The notes beneath the pieces were generated by a model. That model worked only from the letters and a program-made list of their open reading frames with translations. It was not told the DNA's origin and made no database searches. From assembly GCF_029168945.1 (NCBI RefSeq), contig NC_083610.1, positions 73,523,580 through 73,587,579 on the forward strand: a stretch of DNA of 64,000 nucleotides, in the 5' to 3' direction. Source of the DNA: Cannabis sativa. Taxonomy: Eukaryota > Streptophyta > Magnoliopsida > Rosales > Cannabaceae. Shown here piece by piece: positions 51,914-62,677 of the stretch; within the stretch, counting starts at the first letter, position 1; each line of letters opens with the position of its first letter. Both the position numbers and the translations under genes were made by a program.

Positions 51914-53250
51914 CTAGTCAATTTGAGGAGGAAGGCGAGGACCAATGCGAGCCTCCAGCATGGCGTCAAGCTTCTTCTTCTTCTCCCAGAATTTAACAAT
52001 CATCTCTGCGGGTTTTGGGTAGAAGTCGAGCTTGATGTTCTGGCCATTTGTTGACCAGGCCATATAAATGCCATCGTCGAAGCGCTTAATGCACCGACTG
52101 CAGGAGACGGGAGAAAGGAGCTCATCTCTCTTAGCCTTCTTCAAGGCTTGGTCTTTAAAATCCTTAAGCTCCTTCAACTCGACGGCCAGGTTAGCCCTGG
52201 ACTCCAAGTCCGCCTGGTGCAATTCCTCTAAGGACTTCACCTTGGCGGACATTTCGTTTAAGGCCTCCCTAGCCTCTCGGAGCTCGCGTTTGGCCTTGGC
52301 AACAGCCTCGCCCTCCGCCCTCAATGCCTCCCGGTGCTTGGCCTCCAGCCTTTCCCTCCGAAGGACCTCCTCTCGGATCATCGCCTCCGCTTGGGCTTCC
52401 CTTTGCTTAACCTCTTCCTCGAACTTGGCCTTGGCAAGGGCCTCCTGCTGCGCAGCCTCCTCTTGGAAAGTCTGCCTTTCAGCAGACAAGTCCTGCAGGG
52501 TCTTCATGACTTCGTCTATGCCCCCAAATTCGCACAAGACGAAGCCGTGGTTGATTAGGTTCTTGGAAAGGCGGCCGACCTATGCAACAAGCTGGAAAAG
52601 GATGCAAGAGTGAGTAAAGTCAAGAAAAATAATGAGGGAAAAAGTAAACTACAGAATACTTACCACAGTCAAGGAGTGGCTAAGATCCTGAACTTGAAAG
52701 ACGGAGTTCAAGGATGCACAAGCAACGAACCGTTTAGGCGCGCACTGGGTTAGCTTGGAGACAAACTCGCCGGTCATCTCCGCGGCAAAAGGAGCCAAGG
52801 TAGGCCCGAGAAAACGATTAAACCAGTCCGACAGGGGGTCCAGGTTTAGATCCCACGGGTTCTGGTAGTACTGATCATTAAGGGTATTTTGCATTTCATC
52901 TCGCAAAACCCTCCTCAAGGCTTCCACCTCAGCATGCCCCCGGGAGTACTCGTCCATGGCATAATTGTACTTGGCTATCCGAAGCTCCTGCCTCGCCTCA
53001 TCTTCGGGAACTGGAGTCAACACTATGTTGGGAGGCACTGTAAATTCCTCCGCCTCGGGAGGGATCCCAGAATCATGGCTCGAGGCCGGAGTGTCCGCTC
53101 TCCGCGGCCGCTTAGATGTCTCCTCAGCTACCATCTTGCCTTTGCGTTTGCGGATCAGAGCAACCTCTTGCTCTTCTTCACTTTCTTCAACTTCCTCAGG
53201 AAGAGCCCATTGCTCTTCTTGACCTTCTTTAGCTTCCTCAGGAAGTACCT
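51914..53250 (-). pseudogene. Tat antisense ORF, 3' exons (coiled-coil protein)
   Basis: The minus-strand frame enters from the chromovirus junction at 53250 with an acidic repeat (LPEEAKEGQEEQW, then LPEEVEESEEEQE) and a basic patch (RKRKGK, SKRPRR). It continues to about 52665, where a donor GTGGTAAGT ends the exon. After an intron of about 80 bases (acceptor TTTTCCAG, about 52592) the last exon runs to 51914 and encodes a long Ala/Glu/Lys/Arg-rich coiled coil (about 52100-52480). A TAG near 52580 interrupts the start of this exon. Antisense ORFs of this type are known in Grande/Tat elements; their function is unknown. The other half lies at 62678-63900. Confidence 0.75.
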
Positions 53251-54362
53251 TGTAAAGCCCGCTTAGTTAATTTGGAAATTAGCAGTTGTTTATGTTTAAT
53301 TATGAAATTATTTATAGCTATTTAAATAATTTATTACTGTTATTTATGGAATTCAGAAATGCATGATTATGTCATCAGTAGCTTTTATATTTCGCATTTC
53401 CGGTGTCCGGTATTTTGGAACTCGGCGTTTGGCTCAGTAGAAATCACAACTTAGTATGTTAGTATTTTGGGGACGGGTTTTAGACATTGGGAATGTCGGG
53501 AATGGCCGGGAATTTAGAATTTCCCAAAAATACCCCTTTAGTATGATTTTCATGAGTTTATGGTGGAGGGGCAAAATGGTCTTTTTGCCCCATTAGTGTT
53601 TTGTCTTCTAGTGAGTTTATTAATTGAAAATTAAATGTTTAATTATTTATTAATTGGCTGAAATGAATGTTATATGTGTATTTGATTTCATTTCTTTATT
53701 TTACAAAAAATATCAAAGTTAGAAAAAAATAGAAAACTCTCTCTTTTTCCTCTCTCTTTTCGGCTGGGTGCTTGGGGTTCAAGGGCTGGGATTTTCTTTG
53801 ATTTTCAAGCTAGATTCAACCTAATTTGGGAGCTCTTGATTGTGGTAAGTGATTTCTAACTTCTCTTTGTGTTTTCTTGTGTTTTAAGAAAGTATATTGT
53901 TGATGCATGCATGTTTTTGTGGCTGTTGTTATGCATTTGTGTTTAGTTGGTTTTTTCTGAAGTTCAAAGCATGATTATTTGATGTTAATTGAGTTGTTTG
54001 AAGCATGATTAGCTAGGTTGTTCAAGCTTTGAGTTTTCTATGTAAAAATGTGGTTTTTGGAAGGAAAATGTTGTGAATATGTTACGTGATGTTCTTGTTC
54101 TTTCTATTAGTTTGCAGAGGTGTTTTTATGCTTAGTTAAGTAGAATTAAGCTAGTGGAATGCATGTTTAGGTGGTTTTGCTCAAGCTTGAGTTTGGAACT
54201 CAAAGCTTGAGCTCCAATGGCAAATTTTGTATCTGTGGTTTCTGGGTAGGTTTGATGCCTTGGATATGTTATTTGGGACATATAGAACAGGTCTGGAAAG
54301 TTTGGGACCAATTGGGGTTGAATTGGTCGAGTTATGAATTTTTATGGTTGCTGCCTGCGAGG

Positions 54363-54454
54363 AACCGGAATTCCGGTTGTGCATCCGGAATTCCGGATGG
54401 GGGTCCTGAATTTCCCAGAACCGGAATTCCGGTTGGGCAACCGGATCTACGGTT
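54363..54454. repeat. Array of palindromes around CCGGAATTCCGG in the chromovirus 5' LTR
   Basis: Perfect 16-base palindromes AACCGGAATTCCGGTT (54363-54378), ATCCGGAATTCCGGAT (54383-54398) and AACCGGAATTCCGGTT (54419-54434) are followed by a degenerate fourth (54439-54454). They may be protein-binding sites in U3. The 3' LTR has shortened versions. Confidence 0.9.
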
Positions 54455-54787
54455 GGGGGATTTTTCAGAACCCTAGTTTTCCTCGTTTTTAGGTTTTTAG
54501 GGGTATTGCCATGCTTTTTATCGATAGGGAAACTTTTAGTTCCAAGTTTTAGTCCCCGGGAAGTGATTTAGCGTGTCACTTATAGCGTTGTGATTTTTAT
54601 GGTTTAGGAGCCGATGTCCGCCGTTCGGCTTCGGTTCAAGTCGGGTTGACGGCACACACGAAATCGGAATCCGGGTAAGATTAGTATAACGGTATGCATA
54701 TGTAGATTACATGTTTAGCGTGCATGTAGGAAGCCCGCTAGATTACATTAGTTATGTATTTAGGCTTCGAACCATCCAACCCCGTCA

Positions 54788-54938
54788 CGTCGGTACGAGT
54801 GGAGTATGACCAAGCCGGAGTATGGCCGGTTCGACCGATCAGTGACACTTGGTTGGTGGTTCGGTCTTATTGACCTATCCCGTCGGTACAGGCTGGAGTA
54901 TGACCAGCAGCCGGAGTATGACCGGTTCGACCGATCAG
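54788..54938. repeat. Two-unit imperfect tandem repeat in the chromovirus 5' LTR
   Basis: Units at 54788-54842 and 54881-54938 share CGTCGGTAC, GGAGTATGACCA, CCGGAGTATG and CCGGTTCGACCGATCAG. Confidence 0.85.
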
Positions 54939-54979
54939 GAGGATACTTGTCAATAGTACCGTCCCCTGAACGTTCAAAA

Positions 54980-55069
54980 CTCAGTACCATGTTGGACATG
55001 GCTGTAGTAGCTCAGTACCATGTTGGACATGGCAGTAGCGGGACTCAGTATCGTGTTGGACACGGCAGT
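54980..55069. repeat. Three-unit tandem repeat of about 31 bp in the chromovirus 5' LTR
   Basis: Each unit contains CTCAGTACCATGTTGGACAT or the variant CTCAGTATCGTGTTGGACAC. The 3' LTR keeps the same array at about 62170-62262. Confidence 0.9.
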
Positions 55070-55483
55070 TAGTTATGTATGATATTATTATGCTTTTCTT
55101 ACTGAGTCTGTCGACTCACAGTTTATGTTCATGTGTAGGTAAAGGCAAGGCTGTAGCTGATGGACCGTGAGCGAGCTTATGAGGTTGTACATGTCGGGGC
55201 GGTTAGGCCTGGAGCGTACGATCCTCGGGACAGCAGGGCTGAGATTTTTGTAACTGTCGTTAGACGACTTTTATTTTGATGTAATAGTTAAACAGTGAAA
55301 CTTTTGTAAATATTTTTATAAATCGGGATCCCGAGACTTTTGTAAAATGGTTTATAAGTTTAATGAAAAAAAGCAAAATTTTAATTAATCACGTTTTTCC
55401 ATAAACCTCGTTGATTAGCAACGAGCTGCACAGTACGTTTAAAAATCACGTAATACGCCTAAGATAGTTAGGGTGTTACAATT

Positions 55484-55496
55484 TGGTATCAGAGCC
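55484..55496 (+). other. Primer-binding site of the chromovirus
   Basis: TGGTATCAGAGCC starts three bases after the 5' LTR and is complementary to initiator tRNA-Met. Confidence 0.9.
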
Positions 55497-55762
55497 GCCA
55501 GGTTGTCTTCCGAAGATCGTCACGACATGTACAATCATCATCAGCAGTTAGCTCGGTTCACGGTTCAGTAAGCCTTTATTGCTTTAGTAGTTTATTTTAT
55601 TCAGTTATGAAAAAGAAAAGCCTGTTAGGAAGCATGTTAGTAGCCTGATAGTAGAATAGGCGCATGTTTCATTTCTAATTTCCAAATTAAGCGGCATTAG
55701 TAAGCTCGCCTTGAATACGACCTGATATGCCAACTCTTGGTTTCGCAGGCGGTTCTAGCTAG

Positions 55763-57077
55763 ATGGACGCCAGGCGGAGTACCAGGAGTCAGGGAAACTC
55801 CGTAGGGTCGAATCAGGGACAGGGAGCTCAGTTCCCCACCGCTAGGGGCCGCGAGAGGTCCCCGAGGCGGGGCTCGTGGCCGGGTGATGAGAACCCGCCA
55901 CGGGCTGCCCGGGCTCCCCGGCCGATCGGGGAGCCCCGAATCGGGAGTTACGGTTTGCGGAGATGCAAGCCCGAATCGAAGAGCAAGACCTCGAGATTCA
56001 GAGGTTGAGACAGCGGGGTGCTCCTGCCGGTTCACATTGCCCATAGTTCCGGCGGCACACCCTGCGCCCCGGCCGAGATAGTAGTGGCGGCCCATAGATT
56101 GGAACCATTGTATGAGCGGTTCGAGAAGCAAGCACCTCCGGTATTCCTGGGAGGTCCGGACGTGATGAAAGCCGAGCAGTGGCTGACGGTGATTACCAGA
56201 ATCCTGAATTTCATGGGTGTCACCGGTAATGACAGAGTGGTGTGCGCCACGTTTCAGTTCCAGAAGGACGCCCTGGTATGGTGGGACATGGTGTCTCAGA
56301 TTCACGACGTCACCACCATGACTTGGGAAAGGTTCCAAGAACTCTTCAACGCGAAATACTACAATGAGGCGGTCAGAAGCGCCAAGAGGAAAGAGTTCGT
56401 TCACCTGACCCAGCGGGAGAACATGATCGTCACTGAGTATACTACTCGGTTGTGGGACAGCAAGGTTAGCCTCGGGAATTGTGCGGCCAGGCTTCGGCGA
56501 GGAAGGAGAAGTATCTGGACGGGATGAATCCCAAGATCAGGCATGACCTGATGATTACCACCGACGACAGCACCACCTATGCTCAGATGGTGGAGAAGGC
56601 ACTGCGAGCTGAGGGCGCAGTGGGGTGCATGTCAGATCCACTCAGTACTCCGGTTGGTGGCGGGGCTCCTACCCCTCCTGCATCAGGCTATAGCAGGGGG
56701 AGTAGTGGTTCGGCCATTGATCAGAGGAAGAGGGCACCCACTGTTTCCGGCGGCTCGAGTCAGAACAAGAGGTTCCGGGGGAACCAGAACAGAGGGAGTC
56801 GTCCTGGTGGTAATGAGACCCGATTCTCCTATCCCGAGTGCCCTAGTTGCAAGAGGCACCATCGGGGTGAGTGCAAGGGTCAGGGATGCTTTCATTGTGG
56901 CATGCCCGGACACTTCAAGAGGGAATGTCCCCAGCTCCGACCAGAGGCACCGCGAGCTCCAGCGATACCCACTCCAGCCAGGGTGTTCGCTATCACGCAG
57001 GCTGATGCAGATGCCAGCCCATCGGTTGTTACGGGTCGGCTTTTTATTAACAACTCGCTTTATTCGGTCTTTGTTTG
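55763..57077 (+). pseudogene. Chromovirus gag (frameshifted)
   Basis: It starts MDARRSTRSQGNS with an Arg/Gly/Pro-rich leader. The capsid core follows (LEPLYERF, GGPDVMKAEQWL, ALVWWDMV, WERFQELFNAKYY; about 56090-56370), then a linker and a zinc knuckle CFHCGMPGHFKREC at about 56887-56928. The reading frame changes near 55980-56050, near 56475 and again near 57070, with a stop at about 56006. The order is normal for a chromovirus gag, but no single frame spans it. Confidence 0.85.
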
Positions 57078-60000
57078 ATTACGGGGCTACACATTCTTAT
57101 GTGGCGGCCGGGGTACGTAGTAAGTTGGGTAGACCCTTTGATAGATATGAATCGGGGTTTGGAACCACGTTACAGCGGAGAATTGGTTATCTCCAATAGG
57201 TGGATTAGGTCTATGCCGATCAGGATAGATGGTAGAGAGTTAAGCGCTGATCTGATAGAGATGAGCTTAGTCGAATTTGATATTATTTTAGGAATGGATT
57301 TCCTATCTAAATATTCGGCGAGCATTGACTGCAAGAGGAAGATGGTGGTCTTCCAACCGTAAAGTGAAGAACCGTTTGTATTTGTGGGTTCGGTTCAGGG
57401 ATCTCGGATCCCGGTGATCTCGGCTATGTCAGCGAGAGAATTATTGCACGGCGGGTGCTTAGGGTTTCTGGCCGTGGTGGTGGACACCACTCGGCCAGAT
57501 ACCATTCGGCCAGAGGACATCAGAGTAGTTCGGGAATTTATGGACGTTTTTCCCGAAGAACTTCCAGGGTTACCACCTCAGCGAGAGATCGATTTCGTGA
57601 TTGACTTGGCACCAGGGGTGGATCCGGTTTCCAAAGCCCCGTATAGGATGGCTCCAGCTGAACTTAAGGAATTAAAGATTCAGCTCCAAGGGTTGCTTGA
57701 CATAGGGTTCATTCGGCCCAGTGTGTCACCCTGGGGAGCCCCGGTTTTGTTTGTCAAGAAGAAGGATGGATCTATGAGGATGTGCATCGACTACAGAGAG
57801 TTGAACAAGCTGACGGTGAAGAATAAATATCCATTACCTAGGATCGATGACTTGTTCGATCAGCTTCAGGGGAAGACGGTCTTTTCTAAGATTGATCTCC
57901 GTTCGGGTTATCATCAGTTGAGAATCCGAGAGGAGGACATTCCAAAGACGGCTTTCCGCACTAGGTATGGACATTACGAGTTTCTGGTTATGTCATTCGG
58001 ACTAACCAATGCTCCTGCAGCATTCATGGACCTGATGAATAGAGTATTCAAGGATTTCCTCGATATCTGTGTGATTGTGTTTATCGACGACATCCTCGTG
58101 TACTCTCAGTCAGAAGAGGAGCATGAGTTACATCTTCAGATGGTACTGCAACGACTTCGAGAACATAAGCTCTACGCCAAGTTCAAGAAATGTGAGTTCT
58201 GGTTGTCTCAGGTGTCCTTCCTAGGGCACATTGTGAGTAAAGACGGGATCAAGGTGGATCCCGGGAAGATTGAATCCGTCAGGGATTGGCCGAGACCGAA
58301 GACAGTGACAGAGATCAGAAGCTTCTTGGGTTTAGCTGGGTACTACCGTAGGTTCGTGGAGGGGTTCTCCAAAATTTCAATGCCCCTAACCGAGCTTACA
58401 AAGAAGAATCAGCGATTTATCTGGTCAGATAAATGCGAAGCTAGTTTTCAGGAGCTGAAACAAAGGTTGATTACTGCTCCGGTACTAGCTTTGCCTTCGG
58501 ACAAGGAGAAGTTCGTAGTCTACTGTGACGCATCCAAACAGGGTTTGGGGTGTGTATTGATGCAAGCCGATCGGGTTATCGCTTATGCCTCCCGTCAGTT
58601 AAAGGATTATGAACAGCGATACCCGACTCATGATTTAGAATTGGCCGCAGTGGTTTTTGCATTGAAGATTTGGCGGCATTACCTTTATGGGGAGAAGTGC
58701 GAGATCTACACCGACCATAAAAGTCTCAAGTATTTCTTTACTCAGAAAGATTTGAACATGAGACAAAGGCGTTGGTTGGAATTAGTAAAGGACTATGATT
58801 GTGACATCCTTTATCATCCCGGAAAAGCCAATGTAGTGGCCGATGCCCTGAGCAGAAAGGGTCCCGGGCAAGTAGCTGGCATGGTTCAGATTTCACCATA
58901 GCTAGCAGAGGATATGGTTAGATCCAGCATTGAGTTTGTGGTAGGTCAGCTTCACAACTTGACGCTGCAATCTGATCTGTTGGAAAGAATAAAGGTCGCT
59001 CAGATGACAGATCCGGAGTTAGTGAAAATCCGAGATGAGGTATTGGCTGGTCAAGCCAAAGACTTTTCAGTGTCAGATAGTGGGATGCTTTTGTATAAAG
59101 CCAGGGTTTGTGTTCCGAACAGTGTGGAACTGAGAAATGAGATCTTTGAGGAGGCTCATTCTACCCCGTATTCTCTGCATCCCGGCACCACCAAGATGTA
59201 CCAAGATTTGAAACCGTACTTCTGGTGGAACGGTATGAAGAAGAATTTGGTAGAATTCGTATCGAGATGCCTCACTTGTCGACGGATCAAGGCCGAACAT
59301 CGAGACCCGGCAGGGTTGTTGCAGCCTCTAACCCTACCAGAATGGAAATGGGAGGATATTGCGATGGATTTTGTGGTCGGGTTACCTAGGACCACGGGTA
59401 TGTATGATTCCATCTGGGTAGTGGTGGACCGATTTACGAAATCTGCTCATTTTCTGCCGGTCAGAACAACATTTTCAGTGGATCAGTTGGCAGAGTTATA
59501 TGTCAGGGAGATAGTGAGACTTCACGGGGTACCGAAGTCTATAGTTTCGGACAGGGATCCGAAATTCACCTCCAAATTTTGGCAAAGTTTGCAACGGGCA
59601 ATGGGTACAAAGCTAAAATTCAGTACAGCATTCCATTCTCAGACAGATGGTCAGTCCGAAAGGACAATTCAGATATTGGAGGATATGTTGAGAGCCTGTG
59701 TTATGGACTTTGAGGGTTCATGGAGCAAATATCTACCGTTGATAGAATTTTCATACAACAACAGTTATCAGAGTACGATAGGGATGGCACCCTATGAACT
59801 GTTGTACGGTAGGAAATGTAGATCCCCTATTCATTGGGATGAGACAGGGGAGCGGAAATACCTAGGTCCAGAGTCAGTTCAGCGGACCAATGAGGCAATA
59901 GAAAAGATAAAAGCTAGAATGCTTGCTTCTCAGAGCAGACAGAAGAGTTACGCCGATCCGAAACGTAGAAATGTTGAGTTCCAAGTAGGGGACCATGTGT

Positions 60001-60440
60001 TTTTGCGAGTATCTCCGATGAAGGGGATTAAACGTTTCGGGAAAAGAGGCAAGTTATGCCCTAGGTTTACAGGACCTTTCGAGATTCTCGAGAAGATAGG
60101 TCAAGTGGCATATCGGTTAGCATTGCCTCCAGCCTTATCAGCAGTGCACAACGTATTTCATGTCTCAATGTTGAGAAAATACGTTTCAGACCCCTCTCAT
60201 ATACTCAGTTATGAGAGTCTTCAGCTTCAGCCAGACATGTCATATGAGGAACAACCAGTGCAGATCCTAGATAGAAAGGATAAAGTCCTTCGGAATAAGA
60301 CCATAGCATTGGTCAAGGTTCTCTGGAGAAACAGTAAGGTGGAAGAAGCCACCTGGGAGCTAGAGTCAGATATGAGAGCTCAATATCCAGAGTTATTCAG
60401 GTTAGATTTCGGGGACGAAATCCTTTTAAGGGGGGAATAG
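57078..60440 (+). pseudogene. Chromovirus pol: protease, RT, RNase H, integrase, chromodomain-like tail
   Basis: From 57078 to 60440 everything is in one frame, broken only by TAA at 57360 and TAG at 58899. Protease: the active-site triplet reads Asp-Tyr-Gly (57078-57086) where Asp-Ser-Gly is expected; IILGMDFL follows. [21 protein letters not shown] and [10 protein letters not shown] (about 58077-58106). RNase [16 protein letters not shown] and the NVVADALSR end. Integrase: zinc region ending CLTCRRIK, catalytic residues in IAMDFVVGLP, VSDRDPKF and TDGQSERT. The tail VKVLWRNSKVEEATWELESDM resembles a chromodomain, which in this group guides insertion to heterochromatin. It is disabled by the stops and the protease change, yet much less decayed than the other elements. 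Confidence 0.9.
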
Positions 60441-60441
60441 T
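60428..60441 (+). other. Polypurine tract of the chromovirus
   Basis: AAGGGGGGAATAGT directly precedes the 3' LTR. It would prime plus-strand synthesis. Confidence 0.85.
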
Positions 60442-62672
60442 TGTAAAGCCCGCTTAGTTAATTTGAAAATTAGCAGTTGTTTATGTTTAATTATGAAATT
60501 ATTTATAGCTATTTAAATAATTTATTACTGTTATTTATGGAATTCAGAAATGCATGATTATGTCATCAGTAGCTTTTATATTTCGCATTTCCGGTGTCCG
60601 GTATTTTGGAACTCGGCGTTTGGCTCAGTAGAAATCACAACTTAGTATGTTAGTATTTTGGGGACGGGTTTTAGACATTGGGAATGTCGGGAATGGCCGG
60701 GAATTTAGAATTTCCCAAAAATACCCCTTTAGTATGATTTTCATGAGTTTATGGTGGAGGGGCAAAATGGTCTTTTTGCCCCATTAGTGTTTTGTCTTCT
60801 AGTGAGTTTATTAATTGAAAATTAAATGTTTAATTATTTATTAATTGGCTGAAATGAATGTTATATGTGTATTTGATTTCATTTCTTTATTTTACAAAAA
60901 ATATCAAAGTTAGAAAAAAATAGAAAACTCTCTCTTTTTCCTCTCTCTTTTCGGCTGGGTGCTTGGGGTTCAAGGGCTGGGATTTTCTTTGATTTTCAAG
61001 CTAGATTCAACCTAATTTGGGAGCTCTTGATTGTGGTAAGTGATTTCTAACTTCTCTTTGTGTTTTCTTGTGTTTTAAGAAAGTATATTGTTGATGCATG
61101 CATGTTTTTGTGGCTGTTGTTATGGCTGTGTTTAGTTGGTTTTTTCTGAAGTTCAAAGCATGATTATTTGATGTTAATTGAGTTGTTTGAAGCATGATTA
61201 GCTAGGTTGTTCAAGCTTTGAGTTTTCTATGTAAAAATGTGGTTTTTGGAAGGAAAATGTTGTGAATATGTTCTGTGATGTTGCTGTTCTTTCTATTAGT
61301 TTGCAGAGGTGTTTTTATGCTTAGTTAAGTAGAATTAAGCTAGTGGAATGCATGTTTAGGTGGTTTTGCTCAAGCTTGAGTTTGGAACTCAAAGCTTGAG
61401 CTCCAATGGCAAATTTTGTATCTGTGGTTTTACGGGTAGGTTTGATGCCTTGGATATGTTATTTGGGACATATAGAACGAGTACGGAAAGTTTGGGACCA
61501 ATTGGGGTTGAATTGGTCGAGTTATGAATTTTTATGGTTGCTGCTCGCGAGGAACCGGAATTCGGTTGTGCATCCGAATTCGGATGGGGGTCCCGACTTC
61601 CCGAGCAACCGAATTCCGGTTGGGCAACCTGGCTACCTGGGTTGGGGGATTTTTCAGAACCCTAGTTTTCCTCGTTTTTAGGTTTTTAGGGGTATTTCCA
61701 TGCTTTTTATCGATAGGGAAACTTTTAGTTCCAAGTTTTAGTCCCCGGGAAGTGATTTAGCGTGTCACTTATAGCGTTGTGATTTTTATGGTTTAGGAGC
61801 CGATGTCCGTAGTTCGGCTTCGATTCCGGTCGGGTTGGCCTAAGACACACCTGAAATCGGAATCCAGGTAAGATTAGTATAACAGTATGCATATGTAGAT
61901 TACATGTTTAGCGTGCATGTAGGAAGCCTGCTAGATTACATTAGTTATGTATTTAGGCTTCGAACCATCCAACCCTGTCACGTCGGTACAGGCTGGAGTA
62001 TGACCAGCGGCGGAGTATGACCGGTTCGGCCGATCAGTCGACACTTGGTTGGTGGTTCGGTGCTATTGACCTATCCCGTCGGTACGGTGGAGTATGACCA
62101 ACGGCGGAGTATGACCGGTTCGGCCGATCGGGAGGATACTTGTCAATAGTACCGTCCCCGAACGTTCAAAACTCAGTACCAAGTTGGACATGGCAGTAGT
62201 ATCTCAGTACCATGTTGGACATGGCGATGGCGGGACTCGGTATCGTGTTGGACACGGCGGATTAGTTATGTATGATATTATTATGCTTTTCTTACTGAGT
62301 CTGTCGACTCACAGTTTATGTTCATGTGTAGGTAAAGGCAAGGCATGGGCGATGGACCGTGAGCGAGCTTATGAGGTTGTACATGTCGGGGCGGTTAGGC
62401 CTGGAGCGTACGATCCTCGGGACAGCAGGGCTGAGATTTTTGTAACTGTCGTTAGACGACTTTTATTTTGATGTAATAGTTAAACAGTGAAACTTTTGTA
62501 AATATTTTTATAAATCGGGATCCCGAGACTTTTGTAAAATGGTTTATAAGTTTAATGAAAAAAAGCAAAATTTTAATTAATCACGTTTTTCCATAAACCT
62601 CGTTGATTAGCAACGAGCTGCACAGTACGTTTAAAAATCACGTAATACGCCTAAGATAGTTAGGGTGTTACA
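60442..62672 (+). repeat. 3' LTR of the chromovirus
   Basis: Same ends as the 5' LTR. Long stretches are identical, while a GC-rich part (about 61420-62350) shows many clustered differences from the 5' copy. Confidence 0.93.
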
Positions 62673-62677
62673 TACCT

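Larger units (their letters stand above)
53251..55480 (+). repeat. 5' LTR of the chromovirus
   Basis: TGTAAAGCCCGC..GGGTGTTACA, 2,230 bp. It contains a cluster of 16-base palindromes (54363-54434), a two-unit repeat (54788-54938) and a three-unit repeat (54980-55069). The partner LTR is 2,231 bp. Confidence 0.93.
53251..62672 (+). mobile_element. Chromovirus (Tekay/Del-like Ty3/gypsy) retrotransposon, both LTRs present
   Basis: A complete element of about 9.4 kb has LTRs at 53251-55480 and 60442-62672 and an exact 5-bp target duplication TACCT (53246-53250 and 62673-62677). It has a tRNA-Met primer-binding site, gag, protease, RT, RNase H, integrase and a C-terminal chromodomain-like tail, with the polypurine tract AAGGGGGGAATAG before the 3' LTR. 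It is inserted in the Tat antisense ORF and is the innermost, hence youngest, gypsy element of the stack. Gag and the start of pol carry several frame changes, so it is not intact. Confidence 0.93.

Noticed and set aside
55697..56404. Long minus-strand frame opposite chromovirus gag
   Set aside because: Mirror of a GC-rich coding region on the plus strand. It has no domain similarity, and gag motifs on the other strand explain the sequence.
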